From Acytostelium subglobosum LB1 (taxonomy: Eukaryota; Evosea; Eumycetozoa; Acytosteliales; Acytosteliaceae): DNA of 64,000 nucleotides. Where the stretch lies: positions 806,001-870,000 of the forward strand of contig NW_012236529.1 of assembly GCF_000787575.1 (NCBI RefSeq). The letters run 5' to 3'. Shown here one piece after another: positions 41,980-52,070 of the stretch (within the stretch, counting starts at the first letter, position 1; every line of letters starts with the position of its first letter). The translations under genes were made by a program, and so were the position numbers. The notes under the pieces are model-generated. The model ran no database searches. It was not told the origin of the DNA and was given only the letters and a program-made list of their open reading frames with translations.

Positions 41980-44900
41980 CACTTCGACCAGGCTGATTAT
42001 ATATAATGTATGTATGGTTTATTTCGGATCTTCCAAATGATGTGTGTGAGTGAGCTGCGCGAGCGAGTGATCAAAAAGCTGCCGCCAGACAGCCTCCAAT
42101 CTAGTTTATTTCATTTGGACTACCACCATATAAATATATAACTCGTTTACTTTAATAATGTCAAGATCAAGATCAAGAAACAAGAAGGATGGGGGGGATG
42201 TACAGAAGGAGAATGAACAGAAGGATGTACAGAAGGATGAACAGAAGGATGTACAAGAGGATGACGTTAACACCAAGTTCGAGAGGTTGTTTGGAATGTT
42301 GGGTGATATGCAACAGAGGATGAGAGCCTTCGAGAAGAGAGAAGGCAAGAAACCTGCGAGATCAAGTGAAGAGGATGAAGGTAGCAGTGGCAACAACGAC
42401 AACGATAGCGACCGCGAAGACAGGAGCAACAGCAGCAGCAGTAAGATCGTCGATATAGAAAGTTACTATAAAATAAAAAAAAAAAAAAAAAAAAAAACAA
42501 AAAAAAAAAAAAAAAACCCAAAGAATAACAAAAAAGAAATAACCGCTCATTTCATGAGTGACAGGTTCTCTGAAGAGGCTATTGACTTCATAGACTCAAG
42601 GTCAGACTTATTCAATAGCCCAGATCGTGGAATGCGCACACTCAAGTGGGTGTCGAGCGCGGTCGGTCCCCCAGGGACTTCCCGAACAAGGCCANNNNNN
42701 NNNNNNNNNNNNNNNNNNNNNNNNNNNNNNNNNNNNNNNNNNNNNNNNNNNNNNNNNNNNNNNNNNNNNNNNNNNNNNNNNNNNNNNNNNNNNNTTGTAC
42801 ATTGTACAGATGAAGGCCATCGACAGTATCCCTCCCATTGTTGGACATGGTAACGATCTTGGACCCAGATTCAGAGGAGACATTCGCGACGATGATCGAG
42901 ACGTGTCTGGTAACCATTGCCAACGTCGTCACTTCGATCGACAACCTCAGGTTGAAGATGGCGATGCCGAGCAGAGCGCACTTATTCTCGGTGTCGTCCA
43001 ACAACGACCAAGACTGCCTCATCAACGACCAGGTCATCAACAAGTTGGAGGAGGCAGACAAGAGGTCCAAAGCAGTCGCGCCGTTGTTCAACAAGCAACA
43101 ACAACAACCAAAGAAGGCGAAAGCAAAGAAAGCTGGTGCACACTCGAAGCAGTTCGTGCAGCCACAGGCAGCCGTCCAGCCTGTGCCGTCAGCGAGTCAG
43201 CCTTCTCAGACGGGGTACTCGCCAGTCGGGAGTCAACCTCAGTCGAAGGGGTTTCGGAGCGACGGGAGGCATTCGAAACCACCAAGCAGCAGCAGCACCA
43301 AGCAGTAAAGTTGGGCGGCCGCTTAGCCCGCTTCATAGCAGTCTGGAAGCAGATGGCCCTTCCAGGTCAGGCTCTGAAGATAGTAAAAGGAGTGAAGATC
43401 GACCTAAACTCCAAGACAAGGCCATCAAGACCTCCCACCAACCAATCTGCAGGCCCAGAGGACGAGGTCTGGATCACCAAGGAGGTNGACACCATGTTGG
43501 ACGAAGGGGTGATAGAGGTGGTATCACCGTGCGCGCCAAACCAAGGCTTCTACTCCGAGCTGTTCACCATCCCAAAGCCAGACGGTTCAAGGAGACCGTG
43601 CCTCAACCTTCGACCATTCAACAAGTACGTGGTGCACGAGTCGTTCAAGATGGAGGGTCTCAAGGACATCAAGCACCTGCTGCGAAAAGGGGAGTGGATG
43701 TGCAAGATCGACATCAAGAAGGCATATCACAACGTGCTGGTGGACAAGCGGAGCAGGGACTTCCTCCGATTCATGTGGAAGGGGAAGCACTACAGGTTCC
43801 GNTCTCTTCCCTTTGGTCTAGCTCCGGCACCACGACTGTTCACCGAACTGTTGCGCCCAGTGCTAGCGAGATTGAGGAGCATGGGAATCAGGGTCGTAGG
43901 GTATCTGGACGACATACTTCTGATTGGTCGGACACCAGTGCAGTGCGAGGAACACACGAGGTTAGCGGTCAACTTGTTGACCAAGCTGGGCTTTCTGTTA
44001 AACGAAGAGAAGTCACAACTAACGCCAACCCAACGCCAAGAATATCTAGGCTTCGACATCGATTCAAGATCCATGTGCTTCATCGTGCCAGCAAGGAAGA
44101 AGACAGCNCTCAAGAAAGAGATCAGAGCATTCACCAAAAGAGCAACGTGCACAATCAGAGAGCTGGCAGGCCTGAAGGGCAAGCTAACAGCACTCAAGGA
44201 CGCGGTCATACCCCAACGTCTCTACCAGAGGGTAGTACATCGATTCCTGACCGACTCGCTGAGGAAACACGCGGCAGAATGGGACAAGGTCCTGAACGTT
44301 CCCAAGGCCGTGACAGACGAGCTGGAGGCTTGGCTGGTGGTACTCAAGGAGTGGAACGGCAAGCCACTAAAGCCACCAATCGAGGCAGATTGGTCGCTCC
44401 AATCAGACGCGGCGGAGTACGGATGGGGAGCAGTGATACACCACAAGGAGAAGGAAGTGCAATCACACGCAGAGCGTTGGTCAGACGAAGAGGCCCAATG
44501 GTCGTCCAACGCCAGAGAGACCGAAGCAGTCATTCGAGCATTCAACCATCTCGGGCAAGATCTCAGCAACACCACAGTGGTGGTCAGGACGGACAACACG
44601 ACAGCGCTATCATACCTGTCCAAACAGGGCGGTCAGCTCCTTCACCTCTCGACCAGGGTGGAGGACTTCTGGAAACAGTGCCTCAGCAGGAAGGTGGTGA
44701 TCCTGGTGGAACACATTCCAGGGATGTTCAACACGACACCAGACCAGTTGTCGAGAGGAGAGACAACGGCCAGGGCTACAGCCCGGTACGGCTGGACAAT
44801 GCGACGCCAAGTCATACGCGAACTCCTCGACCAGTGGAGACCGTCATCAGGAAGAATCATCGACCTCTTCTCATCACACCACAATCACCGATTCAAGTCC

Positions 44901-46198
44901 TATTGCACGTTCGACAAAGACGCGTTCAGCCTTCAGTGGGGAAGAAAGGACCATCTGTATCTGTNTCCCCCTCCACGCATGGTACCCCGAGCAATCGACA
45001 AGTGGCGCGAGAGCGGTCGCCCATCATCCGTGNTCGTGTTCCCTCTGTGGTTAGTCGCACCGTGGTATCCCCTCGTAAAAGAGTTGGAGACCGAGCAAGC
45101 CCAGATCACAGTACTAGGGACCTTCGATCACTGTTTGAAGCAACGGTCAATCAGCCAGATCAGACCGGAGCTGAGGGAGAGGTGGAAGCTNGCATACCTA
45201 GTACTTTCCTAGAGGCGGTGGACTACTTCATCGACGACATAGAGGCGGCTGACATGGTGTTCATCCACAACGCATGGCAACCAGGCACGCTCAAGGCATA
45301 CGACGCAGTGTGGAGGAGGTGGTCGACCTTCACCATGGCCAACAACAGCTCACCAACAGACATATCGACCAAGATGGTCAATGCATTCATCGCCGACCTC
45401 GGTCACAAGGACTACAGTACGTCCTACATCTACACGCACCGCTCTGCTCTCTCTTCACTTCGCAAACTGGCACGCATGGACGCACTGGACGATGAATCGA
45501 CGAAACGGCTGCTTCAAGGTCTCGCCAAGAAGAAGCCGTCGAAGCCAAAGTATTCAGAGGTATGGGACCCGACGATAGTTATTAACTTCATTCGCGATAA
45601 CTATAGCAAGCGAGCAAGGTCCGACATCGACCTTCTCAAGAGAACGCTGGTACTGGTCAGACTGGCACTGTGCGCACGATCATCAGACTTGGCGCGCTGG
45701 GCATTCTCATCGCTGGTGGTCTCCAATACTTCAATCAAGGGCCCAATCGTCAATGCCAAGGAACAAAGGGCATCGGCAAGTCAATCAACATTGGTACTCA
45801 AACCAGTCAGCGGCGCCGCTGCATCAAGGGTTTGTCCGTTCAATGCATNGAAGGAGTATCTCAATAGCACCAAGAAGTGGAGGAACAAGTCCAATCAAGC
45901 TGGAGTTTTCATCGCAACACAGCCCCCACATCAGTGCTTATCGGCAGACTGGATCACCAAACTGTCATTGGAGGTCATGGAGGAGGCTGGCATCGATACA
46001 TCTATATATGGAGCACACTCAACACGCGCGGCAGTCATAACAAAGGCATTGGCGTCTGGAGCATCATTTCAAGACGTCAAGGCTCTGAGCAGACACAAGT
46101 CAGCGACAACAATGGAGAAGTACTACGCCCTCAAGTTGGAGGGCTCGGCGCAATGTTCTCAAGTCAACTCGTTGTTCGAATAGTTACATTATATATAT
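41980..46198 (+). mobile_element. DIRS-type tyrosine-recombinase retrotransposon
   Basis: A fossil-type element of about 4.2 kb. Parts in order: a leader (41980-42157); a Lys/Glu/Ser-rich Gag-like region (from 42158); an assembly gap; a reverse transcriptase with its YLDD core (about 43.3-44.1 kb); RNase H (about 44.4-44.8 kb); a DIRS-type methyltransferase-like domain (about 44.8-45.1 kb); and a tyrosine recombinase (about 45.2-46.18 kb) whose end has the HSTR and Tyr signature. Overlap of frames is normal for DIRS elements. It looks nearly whole in its domains; the gap and a handful of ambiguous bases prevent a count of breaks. The inverted terminal repeats and internal complementary region typical of DIRS were not recognised, apart from a short AT-rich inverted match near both ends. 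The near-identity of its flanks suggests it is young. Confidence 0.88.
42695..42794. other. Assembly gap (100 N)
   Basis: Exactly 100 unknown bases inside the mobile element, a conventional placeholder for a gap of unknown size. It lies where repeat copies would make assembly hard. Confidence 0.98.
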
Positions 46199-46380
46199 AT
46201 ATTAATAATAATAATAGAGTATCAATATCAATCCAACTAAATAATTTATAATAATAGTTAAATAATAAATAATTATTTGTTAGAGCTTGTTAGATTTCAA
46301 TTATATGAATAGAGATCTAAATTTGATCAGATTGAGATTTACTGGAGTGTGTGACTTTGTGAATGATCACACCAGTTTTT
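46199..46380 (+). repeat. 182-bp direct repeat, right copy
   Basis: Second copy of 41798-41979 with one difference (T at 46343 against A at 41942). It ends 93 bp before the start codon of the WD40 protein gene, so it is part of that gene's promoter region. Confidence 0.9.
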
Positions 46381-46473
46381 TTGGTGATGATCAAAAAAGT
46401 TTACACCCAAACAATCATTCATTCGTACAGATAATAAACATACATATTTATATATTTATATATTTAGTTGTTC

Positions 46474-49400
46474 ATGGCATCACAGACTTCTGGAGTTGCA
46501 TCGAGCAACAGTGGCGCCAGCAACTCAACGACGACAACAACATCATCATCACATGCAGATATTGCAAGCTATGTAGTGTTTAGGAATAAGATACAACAGA
46601 ATAGTAGTACGTTCAACCCGATGGACATGCATCCAGTGCACCCATGGTTATTGTACGCCGACCAGGACAACAACATCGTCGTGCAGAACTACATCACCTC
46701 GCAAAAGATACTCAACTTCTCGATTGGCCAGCATGACGAGGAGCGTCGCGAGCTCCAGCTGCTACAGCGCCGCATACCGACGCTGTCGGCGCTGGCCAAC
46801 TTCCCCGTGCCGTTCCCCTTGTCGGGCGGCTCGGGCACAGCCACATCTCCCAACTCACTCACAGTCACGTCGACACTCAGCGCGCAGAACTCGCCACTCT
46901 CACCCGCCTCGCCAATGTCCAGCAACTACACGCTCGTGTCGCCAACACAGAACATCAACATGAACATGAACATGAACAACACGTTGCATCGCTCGCCCAA
47001 CAATACCGTGCGAGTTGGTGCCCACCCCTCCGTCTCGAACGATCATATAGTGGCCAGCGCGAGAGTTGCCGCAGCCGGCGACATCGGTGACAACAACGCA
47101 AACGTGGTCAACGAGAAGCTGGAGAAGATGGGTCAGGTGAGGTTCCTGCACTTCTACGATAAGTACACGCGTGCAATCAAGGATCGCAAGGCAAAGACAT
47201 CTCAGGGCAAGCTACAGAATGTGAAGGCGGGTGCAGGCACAAGCGTGGCCAACACTATTGGCAGCGATGACTACATCGTCGTTGTGGCAGACAACCGCAT
47301 CGTCTTTATCAACTACCATTCGCAGCGTATACGCGAGGTCAAGGTGCCCATCTTTGAGCTGAAGCCGCCCACCTCCATCGAGTTCTTCTCAAACTCGCCC
47401 CTCGTAGCCTTTGGCTGCAGCGACTCCACCGTTCGCATCTGGAACGTTGAGAAATGGGAGCTTGAGAAGCCACTGACCGGTGGTCACTCAAAGAACAACA
47501 CGACCATCACCAAGATGAAGTCTATCGAGGTATGTTCGTCACGTGATTTCTCACAATCAATCACAATAACTCACTCATTCAATCAATCAATCAAACAAAT
47601 TCCAGGTCGAGGGCGACTTGTTGGTAACTGCTGGTAGTGATGGATTCACATGCTTGTGGAACATTAGGACAGGTACACTGGCGACTCAGTTCCCAAAGGT
47701 ACACGAGATCATAGATATATCCTATGATCATGTGACTGGACATATCTTGGTGCTCACATCAGACAGAGTGGTTTTGATCTATGACATTGTCACGATGAAG
47801 GAGGTGTCCAAGGTCAACTGTGGCAAGAGGGAGTTTGCCAGCGTCGAGCCATTCTATCATCCACGCTTCCAACAGGACATCATGCTCACAATGAAGAACC
47901 CAGCGCAGGTCGTTCTGCTCAGTCGCTCGCAGAGCACCATCAAGGAGCAGGTGTTTGATCTGGACCAGATCCTGAACCCGGCCAAGAAGGACAAGGTGAA
48001 GCTGTACAGAATGATGCAGCACCCACTTCAGCCAAACTTGTGGCTGGCATGGGTCAACAGGAGCCTCACCCTGCTGTCGACGATGGCCAGCGCACTGCCC
48101 GTGTACGCCACAGCCGTTCAGGGCGGGGAGCACGTGTACTTCCCATACAATGGCTTCCTCAACTCACTGCCACTCACTGGCATCATCAACGCCGAACGTA
48201 CAGTCATCAAGGAGATACCGATCGCAGCATGCGACCCCGTACGTCTGGAGATCAGTCCTTCAGGCCGCCGTCTGAGCGTGCACTACGTCATGACGGGCCA
48301 GTACCAGGTCTACGAGATTGGAGCATGGAAGCTGCTGGAGAAGGGCGCGGCCATCGATGTGGCCTGGAGTGGACGCGGCAAAGAAGATGGCGTCGAGCGA
48401 TTCGGACGCGTCGAGCGCGTCTTTGACAGCTCGAACGACCCAGTCAAGAAGAAGAAGCTCACACTTGGCGTCCTAACCACCAAGAAGAAGAAGGAGGAAG
48501 AGGCCACATCAAAGATTGTACTCAAGACTCGCGAGTTCCCAAGCAACGCCACGCAGGAGCTGACATTGCACACCAACGAGGACAAGCTGAGCAGTGGACT
48601 GTTGCTCGGCGTCTATCACAGGGAGAACGCGTTGGGCTCATCGGCGTCGGCGTCATCGACCGGCGCAAGTTCTCCAACAAGTTCGGCACCACTGGAACCA
48701 CCCATTCAGACATCGGGTCAAGAGAATGAGTCCAAGTCATTGCAGCTGTACGATTGGTGGACATTGCAGCCTGTTGGCGAACAGATGCCACCTCCCCTGA
48801 GGATGTATTGGGATCACAACCAGACCTTCTGTGTCTTTGTGTATACCAATCACTTCTGTCTCTTCAAGATCAGACCCAGCATCCAACTCGTGTGTCGCTG
48901 GCCCCTTACCCTTACATCGGCCCTCTGGCACCACAACATCCTTTTCTTCTCAACCGCCAATGATATACAATGTCGTAAGTGCACTCACTCATTCAATCAA
49001 TCAATCAAGTTACTAACTCACTCGTCAACCATACAATTGTTAGTCTTCCCCAATGATCATGAGAGCTCGCCACTGATCTTGGCATCAATGAATGGCGTGG
49101 TGTTCCCTGAGGATCTGTACGAGGTCTCGTCGGGCTCAATGTCAAATACAAAGCCAAACCAGAGCTTCTCACTACTGCCACAGTACAGACCTGCTGGCCC
49201 GATCGCCCTGGTCGAGGTCAACAATGAGGGCCTGGTCGTGGTGGACAGCAGCCATCGCTTCTACTGCCTCCCACTGACTCACTATTTGTTCAAGTTCCTG
49301 TCACTGACACAAATGGAGTTGATTGAACAGGCTATGAAGTGTGCTGCAATGGTCGACCCCAAGTATCACTACCTGATGGCCAAGTTCCTCACGGTGCGCG

Positions 49401-49895
49401 GCTATGCCAAGGAGTGTCTGCAACTCAATCGTATCTCCAATCATCTCAAGTTCCAGATATGTATCAATAGTGAAGCCTACCAGACTGCTTTGGACCTGGT
49501 TCCATTGATTGCCGAGGCCATCAAGAGCAACAGGACAGCATTGCTCTCTGCCAATCCCGATGAGAACACCCTCTCCTATCTCGGCAAGAAATGCATTGAG
49601 ATTGGTCATCTTTGTCAAAAGGCCAACAACCAAGACACGGCCGAGCGTGCCTTCAAGCTGGCCACCTCACTCGAGCCCCAGTCGTATGTATTCCTTTCAT
49701 TGACTTGATCATTCAAGACTCACTAACTTTCGAACTGGAACCAATCCATCACCCATACACATACATAGTGGATATCAAGAGTTAGCGTTACACTATATTC
49801 ACAACAAGAAGCTATCCAATCTGAAGGAGATACAGCAGACCATTCAGCAACTGTACCCACTGGAGAGCAGTCTAATTTCACTCTTGGTCGATTGA
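46474..49895 (+). CDS. TSET/TPLATE complex WD40 subunit (TWD40-1/TTRAY-like), four exons
   Basis: Exons 46474-47529, 47606-48974, 49044-49683 and 49769-49895 join in frame to 1063 residues. The N-terminal half is a WD40 propeller that follows plant TWD40-1 block by block: HPVHPWLLYADQDN; SPLVAFGCSDSTVRIWNV; LVTAGSDGFTCLWN; and the strongly conserved MMQHPLQPNLWLAWV. A Ser/Gly-rich insert (residues about 125-200) interrupts the propeller. The C-terminal half is helical solenoid (YHYLMAKFLTVRGYAKECLQ, AERAFKLATSLEPQSGYQEL). TSET is an ancient relative of COPI and adaptor complexes that acts at the plasma membrane in endocytosis; Dictyostelium keeps it, and animals and fungi largely lost it. Assigning TWD40-1 rather than TWD40-2 rests on these motifs and is recalled from family knowledge, not aligned. 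Confidence 0.8.
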
Positions 49896-50011
49896 TTGAT
49901 ACAACATCCATCATAAGCGCATCAGCATCCATCCTACCAATATTGTAACTGTAATAGAAACAACAAGAATGGTACACAAAGTACCAATTATGTTATAGTA
50001 CTCGAGTTTAT

Positions 50012-51916
50012 TTATGACTCCAGAGGCTGTCTAGAATAATGGTTTTTGTAATTGGTGGTAATGTGATTGATCAATCCTTTCTGGCGATATAACACTGCTG
50101 CCTTGAGAGTGTTTGAAATGTCCTGTTTGGACTCCAATAGACCGCCATACTTGAATACACAATCGAACAGACCTACATCGCCCGATGCTCCAAGAAGAGA
50201 GAGTAATGAATATGTTGGTTTGAATTGTAATCCCTGCAACATCATCTTGATCACATCCATGTTCATTCTGCCATTAGAGATAAAGTATAGAAATGTCGAT
50301 TCCAAATATCCAGATCGATGACCAGGTGGAATAGCATTCAAGATTGATCTGACTAGTCCCAAGTCATAGTTATTGATTGATTGAGCGGCATGATAAGTAT
50401 ACACCAATACATCCAGTTCTGCTTTGGGTCGACCAACATAAGTGTATACTTCAAAGAATGATGGGTTGTTGTTGAGGACATAATCGATATCTCTAGGTTC
50501 AAACAAAACAAGTCTTCTCTTTAGCAATGCCAATGGGAATATCTTGTTGTCAATGGACATGAGGAACTCAAGTGCTTGTTGAGTACGAGGTGAGTCCAGG
50601 ATTACGTCGTCTCGAAGATGCGATCGCCTATCCATCGTTTGTACCACGTGATGATCATTTAGATACTTGATGACTTCCAAACTCTTGGACATTAGTTCTG
50701 AATCCAAGAATGCATTGTACATATCACCAAAGTATAATGATCGATCATCACATTTATGATGACCTGTCTGATTCGGTAAGATCACATTGTCCAACACTCC
50801 CAGTGCCACAATGATCTGTGTGACATTGCCATGTTTGATTAACTCATTGATTATGAATCTTACATCCAGCTTATCATAGTCTGTCATCATGAAAGGTATG
50901 AGCATACAATCACCAGTGATTATATACTGGTGCACAGTCACATTGCACTGTCTCCTTGCTTGACCATTGACAAATGTCATACGTTTGACATCACCAATGT
51001 CTGTGTCTTGACTCGTATGCGATGTTGATGACAGTATTGTCAATGTAGTGCTCTTGGACTTTGCAATATAAAATAGTGTTAGATCATTGAGTTTGGTGTC
51101 TGATTGGTCGATTGGTGATCCTTTGATTTGTCTAACGACGTCGATGGTCAAAAGTTCATTAATGAGTTGTTGATCACCTTTGGAAATGATCAGACTAGCA
51201 TAATAAGGGAGGTTCGCACTTGATTTGACCAGATTGATAAGCTTTGGATTGAACTTGTTGTTGGGATCAAGAAAGTATCGTATTGATGCGGCTGGTGCCC
51301 TGAAAACACAACTGATGGTATGATCTTTTGACACCTCAATGTTATGTCCAGTATCGTGTAACACCTTTATCATCTCGAATGCTCCACAGTTGTATAGTTG
51401 GTTTAGTATATGCCCAAGAACCAGGTTATTTGATTCCAATGCATTTGGATTATTGAACAACAACTTGCTCACAACATCGGTGTTGCTACCAGCAGACTTG
51501 ACTATCGCATTATATAGTATGTGTTTGAATATATATTGATCTTTAAAGAATTGTTGATACTTGTTATGTACTGCATTGAAGGTGTCCTTGTCAATTGGTC
51601 CATAACTGAACATTATCTGTGCAGTATGTCTATTGAACCTTAGATATTGATTGCATTTGATACGATCTCTTAGTAGACCTAGATGACGATGTTTGAGCAG
51701 TGACTCTGCATCAGTCCAGTCATTGTACTTAGTTCTGAATCCTGAATGAGTGTACCCTTGTGGATCTCTCAAACTACCTGATCCCAACCAACGTACTATT
51801 GTCCTCTTGTTCACAACATTCAATGAAAGAGACTTTATGATTGCTCTTACAAATGTTCTATTTGTAAGTACCAACATTATTGTTGATTGTACTCTTATTT
51901 GATATTCTTTATCCAT
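50012..51916 (-). CDS. Dictyostelid ankyrin-like repeat family protein (member 2)
   Basis: Single exon, 634 residues from the ATG at 51916. The frame is open further upstream but the family N-terminus starts here (IMLVLTNRTFVRAIIKSLSL, then FRTKYNDWTDAESLLKHRHL and GLLRDRIKCN). Degenerate ankyrin-like helical pairs follow (ALEVLDN, SLEVIKYLNDHHVVQ, ALEFLMSIDNKIFP). It is the downstream-most of three tandem minus-strand paralogues. The functional role is unknown; protein binding is inferred from the fold. It is more divergent than the other two in the cluster. Confidence 0.82.
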   Translation of the reverse strand: MDKEYQIRVQSTIMLVLTNRTFVRAIIKSLSLNVVNKRTIVRWLGSGSLRDPQGYTHSGFRTKYNDWTDAESLLKHRHLGLLRDRIKCNQYLRFNRHTAQIMFSYGPIDKDTFNAVHNKYQQFFKDQYIFKHILYNAIVKSAGSNTDVVSKLLFNNPNALESNNLVLGHILNQLYNCGAFEMIKVLHDTGHNIEVSKDHTISCVFRAPAASIRYFLDPNNKFNPKLINLVKSSANLPYYASLIISKGDQQLINELLTIDVVRQIKGSPIDQSDTKLNDLTLFYIAKSKSTTLTILSSTSHTSQDTDIGDVKRMTFVNGQARRQCNVTVHQYIITGDCMLIPFMMTDYDKLDVRFIINELIKHGNVTQIIVALGVLDNVILPNQTGHHKCDDRSLYFGDMYNAFLDSELMSKSLEVIKYLNDHHVVQTMDRRSHLRDDVILDSPRTQQALEFLMSIDNKIFPLALLKRRLVLFEPRDIDYVLNNNPSFFEVYTYVGRPKAELDVLVYTYHAAQSINNYDLGLVRSILNAIPPGHRSGYLESTFLYFISNGRMNMDVIKMMLQGLQFKPTYSLLSLLGASGDVGLFDCVFKYGGLLESKQDISNTLKAAVLYRQKGLINHITTNYKNHYSRQPLES

Positions 51917-52070
51917 TATTATTATTATTATAACTACATGTTGTACACTAGTAAGTCTCTTTGAATCAAAGTTGGCTTTGTTTGTTCTCGAAATGAGAGA
52001 AAGGAGTGTTCTGAACAATTTCCTCCAAGCGACAGGTAAGGGCAAGGGTTGAGGGTAGTTTATTATTAAC

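Noticed and set aside
42470-42520. Long A-rich run as a possible retrotransposed poly(A) tail
   Set aside because: It lies inside the Lys-rich Gag-like part of the DIRS-type element, not at an insertion end.
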